A DNA stretch of 5,281 nucleotides. Origin: Bacteroidetes bacterium UBA5543 (GTDB lineage Bacteria; Bacteroidota; Bacteroidia; Chitinophagales; Chitinophagaceae). Made by a program: the position numbers and the translations under genes. How positions within the stretch are numbered: the stretch's first letter is position 1; every line of letters starts with the position of its first letter. Location of the stretch: positions 34,714 to 39,994 of the forward strand of contig DINJ01000174.1 in assembly GCA_002423665.1 (NCBI GenBank), in the 5' to 3' direction. Positions 1 to 5,281 of the stretch are shown here, piece after piece. Under the pieces are notes generated by a model. The model did no database searches and had not been told where the DNA came from. It saw nothing but the letters and a program-made list of their open reading frames with translations.

Positions 1-718
1 ATGCTTCTGCTGCAGCCACATCTTCAGGCGTGTCTACGGCTATGCTTGTATGTTCTGCCAAAGCCATCTTTATGGGCATTTGATACTCAACAAAGCGGTT
101 ACATTCCAGTTTTTCAACCAGTTCCAGCGGTGAGGGCTGCCATGCTGCAAATTGTATTAACGCGTCTTTTCTGAAAGCGTAAATACCAATATGTATATAG
201 TAAGTATGGTCTATTGCCGTATCCCGCAGGTAGGGCACCGGGCTGCGTGAAAAGTAGATGGCATAGTTGTCAGGACGCAACACTACTTTTACTTTATTGG
301 GGTTATTTATTACTGCCTGGTCTTTGGTTGGCTGCACCAATGATGCAGCTTGTACATCAGCTCCTTCATCCCCCTTAAACAGATCAATGAGTTGTTGCAG
401 CGGGTGTTTTTGTATAAAAGGTTCATCGCCCTGAATATTTATCACCACATCAGCAGCTATATCAGCAGCCGCTTCTGCTATCCTGTCTGTCCCGCTTTCA
501 TGTTCTTTTTGGCTTCTCAAAACCTTGCCTCCTGCTCTTTCAACTTCCTGCTGAATTTCATCGCTGTCAGTCACTACTATTACTTCGGCAAATAAACCTG
601 TACTAACAGCAGCCTCGTATGTACGTGTAATCAATGCCTTGCCTTTAATTAGGGTCAGCATCTTGGCCGGAAACCTCGTAGAGCCAATCCTGGCGGGTAT
701 AAGAGCTACTACTTTCAT
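1..718 (-). CDS. kdsB: 3-deoxy-manno-octulosonate cytidylyltransferase (CMP-Kdo synthetase), C-terminus cut by window edge
   Basis: KdsB activates Kdo with CTP to give CMP-Kdo and pyrophosphate in the cytoplasm, the donor for the inner core of lipopolysaccharide. Translating leftwards from the ATG at 718-716 gives 239 codons with no stop before the edge. Family members are about 245-255 residues, so only a short tail should be missing. Visible motifs are the nucleotide-binding start IPARIGSTRFPAK (residues 7-19, with Lys19), VVTDSDEI (48-55), SGTDRIAEA (75-83), the metal-binding INIQGDEP (93-100, Asp98), NPNKVKVV (139-146), YFSRSPVPY (155-163), HIGIYAF (176-182) and the second metal-site motif VDTPED (228-233, Asp229). 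Departures from the usual pattern are PAK for PGK near the N-terminus and LECNRFVEYQ (204-213) where many homologues have an LEQLR-LENG-like segment. The start lies one base after the DUF423 stop, with no clear Shine-Dalgarno, which suggests coupled translation. The family call is secure. Confidence 0.96.
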   Translation of the reverse strand, partial: MKVVALIPARIGSTRFPAKMLTLIKGKALITRTYEAAVSTGLFAEVIVVTDSDEIQQEVERAGGKVLRSQKEHESGTDRIAEAAADIAADVVINIQGDEPFIQKHPLQQLIDLFKGDEGADVQAASLVQPTKDQAVINNPNKVKVVLRPDNYAIYFSRSPVPYLRDTAIDHTYYIHIGIYAFRKDALIQFAAWQPSPLELVEKLECNRFVEYQMPIKMALAEHTSIAVDTPEDVAAAEA

Positions 719-719
719 G

Positions 720-1109
720 TTATCGTTTTTGAAGGCAACCGGCTATTAAGAAAATCCAACCCAAAATGAAAAATAAGCCGCCAAAAGGTGTAATCAATCC
801 AAAACCACCTAAACCAACTTGCCCTCCCGATTTGAGCATCACCAACATGTATAGAGAACCACTGAACAGCACTGTACCAATCATGAAACAAGCCGCAGCC
901 CATTTTATCACTTTCGCGGGAAGATGCCCGTATATCAGTCCCGTAGCCAGCAGTGCAAGGCCATGATACATCTGGTAACGGGCGGCAGTTTCATAGGTCT
1001 GCAGCAAATCAACGGATAGTACTGTTTCCAAGGCATGTGCACCAAACGCACCCAGTATTACAGATAACCCCGCAAACAGAGCACCTAATATCAATGCTGT
1101 CCTGTACAT
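720..1109 (-). CDS. DUF423 (YgdD/YwdK-like) small integral membrane protein
   Basis: A 129-residue hydrophobic protein of the DUF423 family, known in E. coli as YgdD and in Bacillus as YwdK; its molecular function is not established. Family signatures are clear: GAFGAHALE (residues 20-28), ETAARYQMYHGLALL (40-54), GTVLFSGSLYML (78-89) and ITPFGGLFFILGW (106-118). Four membrane segments can be read at roughly 4-24, 43-62, 67-91 and 102-124, with a short basic tail ending QKR; it should sit in the inner membrane. The ATG at 1109-1107 is the only sensible start, because an in-frame TGA lies two codons upstream. It begins inside aroK, overlapping its last 19 nt in another frame, and its TAA is one base before the kdsB ATG. 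This predicts expression from the same transcript, probably by re-initiation. Position alone does not show a functional link to shikimate or Kdo metabolism. Confidence 0.93.
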   Translation of the reverse strand: MYRTALILGALFAGLSVILGAFGAHALETVLSVDLLQTYETAARYQMYHGLALLATGLIYGHLPAKVIKWAAACFMIGTVLFSGSLYMLVMLKSGGQVGLGGFGLITPFGGLFFILGWIFLIAGCLQKR

Positions 1110-1597
1110 AAGTCAACAATTTGTTCAAAATTAGCAATAATACTTTCATTCGCCTGCAGTGAGTAGTGAGCCTGCCCATAGTATTTACTCCGCTCGCAGT
1201 ACAGGCTTTCTAAAGCTTTTCTTATATCCTCATTATTAAGCATGGGCCTTGAGTCACCTGTACCTACCCTATCCATTAATGTTTGTATATCCGCTTTGAT
1301 ATATACTACGCAACCCTGACCCTTCATCCAGGCCATGTTATCGTGGTACACGGGTGTACCACCACCACATGCAATAATCAACTTATCTTTTCCTCCAAGT
1401 TTCCGCAGGCACTCTGCTTCTTTCATCCTGAAATAACCTTCCCCGTCCGTGGCAAATATTTCATTAATATCACGACCTTCCTGCTGTTCTATATATTCAT
1501 CGAGGTCCGTAAAACCAAGGCTGTATTTTTCAGCAAGCTTCCTGCCCCAATATGTTTTGCCTGCGCCGGGCATACCTATGAGGAAGCAGAGGCTCAT
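1091..1597 (-). CDS. aroK: Shikimate kinase
   Basis: AroK phosphorylates shikimate to shikimate-3-phosphate with ATP, the fifth step of the cytoplasmic chorismate pathway. At 168 residues it has the normal length of the family. The P-loop is GMPGAGKT (residues 8-15, Lys14). The TDLDEYIE segment (30-37) supplies the acidic Mg/shikimate residues Asp31 and Asp33. Substrate-binding Arg57 lies in GEGYFRMKE, and the shikimate-site glycines are in ACGGGTPV (76-83). The LID region contains DSRPML (115-120) with Arg117, and Arg136 in CERSKYY matches the other conserved substrate arginine. No key residue is missing, so the enzyme should be active. The start ATG overlaps the cinA stop as ATGA, and its end overlaps the DUF423 gene by 19 nt. 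The second half of the LID (119-128) is variable, as is normal. aroL is an alternative name for the same activity; aroK is the usual name for a single copy. Confidence 0.97.
   Translation of the reverse strand: MSLCFLIGMPGAGKTYWGRKLAEKYSLGFTDLDEYIEQQEGRDINEIFATDGEGYFRMKEAECLRKLGGKDKLIIACGGGTPVYHDNMAWMKGQGCVVYIKADIQTLMDRVGTGDSRPMLNNEDIRKALESLYCERSKYYGQAHYSLQANESIIANFEQIVDLCTGQH
1594..1597 (-). promoter_or_regulatory. ATGA stop-start overlap coupling cinA to aroK
   Basis: On the minus strand the cinA TGA stop and the aroK ATG share bases in the tetranucleotide ATGA. This is a classical arrangement for translational coupling, in which the ribosome finishing cinA restarts on aroK. It supports the chosen aroK start and membership of one transcript. 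The coupling itself is inferred from the geometry. Confidence 0.75.
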
Positions 1598-2847
1598 AGC
1601 TTGTCATTAATATATTTCCAAACCATAAGCATACCCATATGTGCTGCCAGTTCCTTATTCAAATGCCTGTTGTAGTGGAACTGGAACTTCTTTGTCTTCA
1701 CGCCTTTATCGCCATCTACTGCCATCCAAACCAGGCCCCTTTGTATTTGTGCGTCTTCACCTCCATAACTTAGCTGCCCGGTTACCGACAAACAGTAATC
1801 ACTCCCAAACATTTTTCTGGCATTTACCGCCAACTCTATCGCCGTTTCTTCGCTGATAGCTGTATGTTGTTCTATTGTTTGCTTATCAACTCCCAGTATA
1901 GATGTTTTCAACCTGCTCTGGTAGGGCACCACAGCACCGTCGAAGTATTGACTGGAGCCCTGTACCTGCGTGATGAGGTGGGCTACATAACCGCCAGTAC
2001 AACTTTCCGCAAGACATAATGTTGCCTTATTATTTAGTAAAGTTCTGCCCAGCAACTCCTGCCAGTTTATGTCTTCCGTTGCAACAACTATCCTTTCTAG
2101 GATGCTTATTATCTGTACATGCAGCTTATCCAGCTCCGCGGTCAATCGTTCCGTATCTGCTCCTTTGGCAGTAAGCCTCAGCTTAACACTGCCGGGTGCA
2201 GGCAAGTAAGACAACTTAATATAGGGCGGCAGCGCAGCCTCAAAATCAGTAAGGGTTTCAGCTATGAAACTTTCACCCTCCCCGGAGGTAATAATGTTGC
2301 GGTGTATTATGGCGTTACTAACAAATTTCTCCCGCAGGCGGGGCAACACTTCACTACTCATGATGCTCTGCATCTCGAATGGCACTCCGGGCATTGAAAT
2401 AATCCATTTGCCGTCTTGCTCAAACAACATACCGGGCGCGGTACCCATCTCGTTGTACAAAACAGTACAAACGTCAGGCACTTCCGCCTGCTTACGGTTT
2501 ATTTCCAGGAAAGGGCGATTCCTTACTTCAAACAACTGACGTACATGCTCCAGTACTACTTCGTTTACCACCAGCTTTCCGCCAAAATATTTACATAAAA
2601 AAGGCTTAGTGATATCGTCGGACGTAGGCCCAAGGCCTCCTGTGATAAGTATTACGTCCGCACGGGGTATTTCTTCATCCAACGCCATCTGTATATCCGC
2701 CTCGCTGTCGGCAACAGCTACTCGTCTAAATACATCTATACCCAGCACATTCAATTGCTGCGCTATCCATGCCGAGTTCGTATCAATTGTCTGTCCTATC
2801 AGCAGTTCGTCGCCTATCGTAATTATGGTAGCCTGTATGTTTTTCAT
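1594..2847 (-). CDS. cinA: CinA family protein (COG1058 N-domain plus PncC-type NMN amidohydrolase C-domain)
   Basis: A 417-residue two-domain CinA protein, full length for the family. In characterised members the N-terminal MoaB/MogA-like domain hydrolyses ADP-ribose and the C-terminal PncC domain deamidates nicotinamide mononucleotide, placing it in pyridine-nucleotide salvage; the old name 'competence/damage-inducible' need not imply competence. The N-domain shows TIGDELLIGQTIDTNS (residues 10-25), ITGGLGPTSDDIT (68-80), NEMGTAPGM (132-140) and MPGVPFEM (152-159). The C-domain (about 264-417) has LAESCTGGY (279-287, the conserved Ser282), then GAVVPYQSRLK (304-314), which keeps Tyr309 and Lys314 but lacks the usual Asn after the Tyr. 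The loop normally like TGIAGPGGG instead reads TGQLSYGGED (356-365). The N-domain should be functional; NMN deamidase activity is less certain. The ATG is one base after the thioesterase stop, and the TGA overlaps the aroK ATG. Confidence 0.95.
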   Translation of the reverse strand: MKNIQATIITIGDELLIGQTIDTNSAWIAQQLNVLGIDVFRRVAVADSEADIQMALDEEIPRADVILITGGLGPTSDDITKPFLCKYFGGKLVVNEVVLEHVRQLFEVRNRPFLEINRKQAEVPDVCTVLYNEMGTAPGMLFEQDGKWIISMPGVPFEMQSIMSSEVLPRLREKFVSNAIIHRNIITSGEGESFIAETLTDFEAALPPYIKLSYLPAPGSVKLRLTAKGADTERLTAELDKLHVQIISILERIVVATEDINWQELLGRTLLNNKATLCLAESCTGGYVAHLITQVQGSSQYFDGAVVPYQSRLKTSILGVDKQTIEQHTAISEETAIELAVNARKMFGSDYCLSVTGQLSYGGEDAQIQRGLVWMAVDGDKGVKTKKFQFHYNRHLNKELAAHMGMLMVWKYINDKL

Positions 2848-2848
2848 C

Positions 2849-3259
2849 TCAACCGAAGTATGGTTTCAATTTATCTAAAAGTTCCGCTGGCATTAAAGTC
2901 TTTTCTTTCTTTACGGGATCGTAAAACACAAGGGTTGTTACACCCTTATTCAATAATTCACCCTGTTCATTGTACAATTCTGAGTGAAACTGAATTTTTG
3001 GGCCCTCAGATAGTTCCTTCAATATCGTCCTCACCGTAACCAGGTCGTCGTATAAAGCAGGGCGAAAGTATTTTGCATTTAATTCTGCTACAGGCATCAT
3101 AATACCCATTTCTTCCATCCTCCTGTACGTAAAGCCCAATTCTCTTATGGCTTCAGCCCTTCCTACTTCATAGTACAAGGCATAGAAGCCATAATACAGG
3201 TAGCCCATCTGGTCCGTTTCGCCATAACGTACCCTTATTTTTGTTTCAGCGCTGTACAT
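2849..3259 (-). CDS. Hotdog-fold acyl-CoA thioesterase (4HBT / YbgC-like)
   Basis: A 136-residue single-domain 4HBT protein; the family hydrolyses acyl-CoA thioesters in the cytoplasm, but the acyl chain preferred here cannot be read from sequence. The N-terminal signature is IRVRYGETDQMGYLYYGFYALYYEVGR (residues 8-34; key residues Asp16, Gly19, Tyr26 and Arg34). Asp16 is the expected catalytic acid, and Tyr23 takes the place of the His found in YbgC itself. A beta-strand-rich half follows, with ELNAKYFRPALYDDLVTV (about 59-76) and IQFHSELYNEQGELL (about 90-104). Phe25 replaces the small or polar residue usual before the conserved Tyr26. The frame is open upstream to an ATG at 3367, but that would overlap the dehydrogenase gene by about 100 nt and add 36 residues outside the fold. 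The ATG at 3259 leaves a 2-nt gap after the upstream stop and fits the family start. It is followed one base later by cinA. Confidence 0.92.
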   Translation of the reverse strand: MYSAETKIRVRYGETDQMGYLYYGFYALYYEVGRAEAIRELGFTYRRMEEMGIMMPVAELNAKYFRPALYDDLVTVRTILKELSEGPKIQFHSELYNEQGELLNKGVTTLVFYDPVKKEKTLMPAELLDKLKPYFG

Positions 3260-3261
3260 CT

Positions 3262-4035
3262 CTATTTCGCCAATTCTGAATTTCTCAATGTGTACAAGCT
3301 GTTGGCCTGATTGGTACAGGTAACGGTCAGATCGTTGATACAAACATGGGCGGGCAACGTGGCACAATAGAATGCTATATTGGCAATATCTTCAGCCTTC
3401 AGTGGCTGCAAGTCGTTATATACAGACGTTGCACGTTCCGCATCACCTTTAAACCTTACCAATGAGAACTCAGTCTCTGCCATTCCTGGATTGATAGCCG
3501 TTACCTTAATACCATAAGGTAACAGGTCTATACGCATGGACTGATTCAGTGCATCGACGGCAAATTTAGTAGCGCAGTAAACATTACCGTTTTTATATAC
3601 GGTCTTCCCGGCGGTCGAGCCAATATTAATGATATGTCCTGCTTTACTGCTTTTCAGCATAGGCACTACCATACGGGTTACATACAGCAGCCCTTTCAGG
3701 TTGGTATCTATCATCAATTCCCAATCATCAATATCACCCTCATCTATTGTTGATAAACCCGAAGCCAGGCCTGCGTTGTTCACCAGTATATCTATCACAT
3801 CAGTTTGTTTACGCAACTGCTCAACAGCTTCTTCTACCTCCTGTCTGCTGCGTATATCGAACATCAGGGTTGTAACACGAACACCATATTGTTCTTCAAG
3901 TTCCTGTTTCAGATTGTTCAACCTGTCTTCCCTCCTGCCCGTAGCGATTATGTCATATCCGTTTTCAGCGAATTTTTGTGCAATAGCTTTTCCGAAGCCC
4001 GATGTCGCCCCAGTAACTAATACTTTTCCAGCCAT
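3262..4035 (-). CDS. YdfG-like short-chain dehydrogenase/reductase (probable NADP-dependent 3-hydroxy acid dehydrogenase)
   Basis: A 257-residue classical SDR, close in length to E. coli YdfG (about 248), which oxidises serine, allo-threonine and related 3-hydroxy acids with NADP. The Rossmann motif is TGATSGFG (residues 8-15), and Arg34-Arg35 after the second strand suggests NADP preference. NNAG lies at 86-89, and the catalytic set is Asn112, Ser140, Tyr153 and Lys157 (YCATK). The NPGMAETEF segment (182-190) and the tail TLPAHVCINDLTVTCTNQAN (226-245) are typical of the YdfG branch. The C-terminus runs about ten residues past the usual end, with SLYTLRNSELAK. It is the first gene of the six-gene run, about 100 nt downstream of the PKD gene stop, and its stop lies 2 nt before the thioesterase ATG. 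No Shine-Dalgarno is visible; an A/T-rich leader precedes the ATG, as is usual in Bacteroidota. The SDR fold is certain, the substrate only probable. Confidence 0.94.
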   Translation of the reverse strand: MAGKVLVTGATSGFGKAIAQKFAENGYDIIATGRREDRLNNLKQELEEQYGVRVTTLMFDIRSRQEVEEAVEQLRKQTDVIDILVNNAGLASGLSTIDEGDIDDWELMIDTNLKGLLYVTRMVVPMLKSSKAGHIINIGSTAGKTVYKNGNVYCATKFAVDALNQSMRIDLLPYGIKVTAINPGMAETEFSLVRFKGDAERATSVYNDLQPLKAEDIANIAFYCATLPAHVCINDLTVTCTNQANSLYTLRNSELAK

Positions 4036-4057
4036 GATGTTTATGATTATTAAGTGC

Positions 4058-4083
4058 TAAAGATACAGCCCTTTGCGAACAAA
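4058..4083 (-). promoter_or_regulatory. Tentative Bacteroidota-type promoter of the SDR-to-kdsB operon
   Basis: Read on the minus strand, TATCTTTA (4065-4058) matches seven of eight positions of the Bacteroidota -7 consensus TAnnTTTG and lies about 22 nt before the SDR start. A TTTG (4083-4080) lies upstream, but the spacing to the -7 box is 14 nt, shorter than the usual 19-21, so the -33 assignment is weak. A second -7-like string, TATACTTTG (4088-4080), has one extra base. The CTTTG/CAAAG dyad at 4071-4084 overlaps this region. This is the only intergenic space available for an operon promoter, which makes some promoter here likely; the exact boxes are uncertain. Confidence 0.35.
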
Positions 4084-4094
4084 GTATAGTCAAG

Positions 4095-4118
4095 AAAAAA
4101 GCGGCAGGCGCCGCTTTT
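4095..4118 (-). terminator. Rho-independent terminator after the PKD/CHU_C gene
   Basis: On the minus strand AAAAGCGGC pairs perfectly with GCCGCTTTT around a four-base GCCT loop, giving a 9-bp stem whose GC-rich core is followed by six T residues. It starts about 18 nt after the stop of the PKD/CHU_C gene and lies before the likely promoter of the next operon. It therefore separates the two transcription units. In the other direction the T run is only four bases, and no plus-strand gene approaches it. Confidence 0.88.
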
Positions 4119-4135
4119 AGAAATTTATTCGTTTT

Positions 4136-5281
4136 TTAACGTATCAACACCGCATCACCTTTTTTCTGATGCGTAGTACCGTCTTTGTCTACCGCACTCA
4201 ATAGCCAGAAATAAGTGCCAAGATCAGCTTTTTTACCTTTAAAAATGCCATCCCATCCATCACCAATACGTTCTGTATCGAAAACTAATTCGCCCCAACG
4301 ATTAAAAACACGGAAATAATTATACTTAGTGAAACCAACCGCAAAAGGCCTTAACAGGTCGTTTTTGCCGTCGCCATTTGGGGTGAATGCCGAAGGTATG
4401 AATAATGAACCTTGTCCTACTACCCAAACACGGATACTGTCATTGCCTTCACAGCCTCGAGGACTTTTAATGTACACATTGTAATTATATTGACCGGTAT
4501 CAGGATAATAACCTATTGGCGTTGGCGAAGAAGTGGTGTTAAGATTTGTAGGCGGCGACCACTCGAATATACTACCACCGGTTGCATTGAAGTATACAGA
4601 TTCTCCTTTAACAATGATGGTATCATTGCCGGCAAAAGGCACGAACCTGTCAATAGAAACTGTCTTTACGGATGTATCCCTACAGCCTTTGATGCTGGTA
4701 GACACCAGGCTGACCTGGTAATCACCGCCAACAGCATAAGTGTGTTCGGGATTTTGAGCATCGGAAGTTGTACCATCTCCGAAATTCCACTCCCACCTTA
4801 CAACCGGCTTATAAGTTGCCTCAGATTTATCCGTAAACTGAATGGGTGCATTGGGGCAATATAAGCCCGCTACATCGTATTGAGTACTGTAGTCCGGATA
4901 TACCTTTACAAAACGCGAAATACTATCAGGGCAAGTAGAACCTTCGTTCACTATTAGCTTCACTGTATATGTTCCGGTATCAGGATAGGTATATGTAGGC
5001 TGAAAATCAGATGAAACATCACCTGTACCGAAACTCCAATTGTATTTAAATCCGCCTGTGCTACGGTTGATAAATTGCACAGTCTTGGATTTACAGGAAA
5101 CAATATATGTATTGTATTCGTCAGAAAATTGCGGTATATCAGCAACCACAGCTTTAGAGCAATTGGTTACAGTAAATTGAAATTCACGATGAACAGTATT
5201 TATACGTACGCCGTTTCTCCACTCGTGCGCACAAACTGAAACCACGTACCTTCCCTGCTGATTAGGTGTTCCGGTAATCAT
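4136..5281 (-). CDS. PKD-domain cell-surface/secreted protein with CHU_C type B T9SS sorting domain, N-terminus outside window
   Basis: The C-terminal 381 residues of a larger extracellular protein. Residues 1-40 look like the end of an immunoglobulin-like repeat (TGTPNQQGRYVVSVC, then REFQFTVTNC). Two PKD-type domains follow: about 45-128, with YNWSFGTGD and YTYPDTGTYTVKL; and about 130-210, with WEWNFGDGTTS and HTYAVGGDYQVSL. A third Ig/PKD-like unit spans about 213-288 and contains YYPDTGQYNY. The end (about 293-381) is a CHU_C domain: FIPSAFTPNGDGKNDLL, YFRVFNRWGELVFD, GDGWDG and DLGTYFWL. This domain targets proteins to the type IX secretion system; type B domains generally work with a PorP/SprF-like partner. 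Cysteines 63/117 and 142/200 could form one disulfide per PKD domain. The ATG exactly at the edge encodes an internal Met in mid-domain and no signal peptide follows, so it is not the start. Adhesion or surface structure is a guess; no enzyme domain is visible in this part. Confidence 0.93.
   Translation of the reverse strand: MITGTPNQQGRYVVSVCAHEWRNGVRINTVHREFQFTVTNCSKAVVADIPQFSDEYNTYIVSCKSKTVQFINRSTGGFKYNWSFGTGDVSSDFQPTYTYPDTGTYTVKLIVNEGSTCPDSISRFVKVYPDYSTQYDVAGLYCPNAPIQFTDKSEATYKPVVRWEWNFGDGTTSDAQNPEHTYAVGGDYQVSLVSTSIKGCRDTSVKTVSIDRFVPFAGNDTIIVKGESVYFNATGGSIFEWSPPTNLNTTSSPTPIGYYPDTGQYNYNVYIKSPRGCEGNDSIRVWVVGQGSLFIPSAFTPNGDGKNDLLRPFAVGFTKYNYFRVFNRWGELVFDTERIGDGWDGIFKGKKADLGTYFWLLSAVDKDGTTHQKKGDAVLIR
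4486..4507. repeat. Copy 1 of a 22-bp intragenic near-repeat (codes YPDTG in the third Ig/PKD-like unit)
   Basis: This stretch matches 4966-4987 at 19 of 22 positions and includes an exact 14-bp core, CCGGTATCAGGATA (plus strand, 4494-4507). On the coding strand the core gives Tyr-Pro-Asp-Thr-Gly, at residues 259-263 of the visible protein. The copies lie exactly 480 nt (160 codons) apart in the same frame. Confidence 0.8.
4966..4987. repeat. Copy 2 of the 22-bp intragenic near-repeat (codes YPDTG in the first PKD domain)
   Basis: This is the partner of 4486-4507, with the same exact 14-bp core at 4974-4987. It encodes Tyr-Pro-Asp-Thr-Gly at residues 99-103, the turn before the last strands of the first PKD domain. 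The second PKD domain lies between the copies and does not carry the motif (AVGGD occupies that place), so this is not a simple tandem repeat of neighbouring domains. Confidence 0.8.

Noticed and set aside
350..595. An 81-codon open frame on the plus strand opposite kdsB
   Set aside because: The minus strand encodes the continuous kdsB frame with all catalytic motifs, so this is a shadow.
715..903. A 62-codon minus-strand frame overlapping the DUF423 gene
   Set aside because: It is a Trp/Phe-rich out-of-frame reading of the DUF423 gene, which itself has full family signatures.
1283..1675. A 130-codon open frame on the plus strand across aroK and the end of cinA
   Set aside because: It lies antisense to two well-supported enzymes, shows no recognisable family motif, and its Cys/Phe-rich composition is typical of a shadow frame.
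3260..3367. An upstream in-frame ATG that would lengthen the thioesterase by 36 residues
   Set aside because: It would overlap the dehydrogenase gene by about 100 nt, and the added residues do not belong to the hotdog fold. The ATG at 3259 gives a 2-nt junction and the normal family start.
3629..4060. A 143-codon open frame on the plus strand opposite the dehydrogenase
   Set aside because: The Ser/Ile-rich translation without motifs is the complement of a clear SDR gene. Only the minus-strand frame shows conserved domains.
4097..4118. The hairpin at 4097-4118 as part of a repeated palindromic element or attachment site
   Set aside because: I see no second copy in the window, and its position after a stop codon with a six-T tail is fully explained by an intrinsic terminator.
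4412..4864. A 150-codon open frame on the plus strand opposite the PKD gene
   Set aside because: It is antisense to the PKD/CHU_C coding sequence and has no domain features.
5279..5281. ATG at the right edge as the start of the PKD/CHU_C gene
   Set aside because: It falls in the middle of an Ig-like repeat sequence, and no signal peptide follows. It is an internal Met that coincides with the window edge.

Overview
The window looks like chromosomal DNA from a Bacteroidota bacterium, probably a Chitinophagaceae-type or related gliding/T9SS lineage. The main evidence is the gene at the right edge. It encodes PKD-type repeats followed by the CHU_C (gliding motility-associated, type B) C-terminal sorting domain, which is essentially confined to that phylum. 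Near-absent Shine-Dalgarno sequences and a TAnnTTTG-like promoter element agree with this. A CMP-Kdo synthetase gene indicates an outer membrane with Kdo-containing lipopolysaccharide. The lineage below phylum is inference.

All seven genes lie on the minus strand, so transcription runs from right to left. From 5281 to 4136 is the C-terminal part of a large secreted PKD/CHU_C protein, cut by the window edge. A strong intrinsic terminator (4095-4118) closes it. A short intergenic region (4036-4135) holds this terminator and a tentative promoter. A compact six-gene run follows, with junctions between -19 and +2 nt: a YdfG-like short-chain dehydrogenase (4035-3262), a hotdog-fold acyl-CoA thioesterase (3259-2849), CinA (2847-1594), shikimate kinase AroK (1597-1091), a DUF423 membrane protein (1109-720) and KdsB (718 to past the left edge). 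No gene-free stretch longer than about 100 nt exists.

The six genes are probably one transcript with translational coupling, but they do not form one pathway. They cover acyl/hydroxyacid metabolism (SDR, thioesterase), pyridine-nucleotide repair or salvage (CinA), aromatic amino-acid precursors (AroK), an uncharacterised small membrane protein, and LPS inner-core assembly (KdsB). I read it as a housekeeping operon. I found no mobile element, CRISPR array, RNA gene, phage gene or defence system, and nothing I would defend as a wholly new system. The most notable points are a divergent catalytic-domain loop in CinA, the DUF423 gene embedded between aroK and kdsB, and a near-identical in-frame DNA repeat inside the PKD gene.
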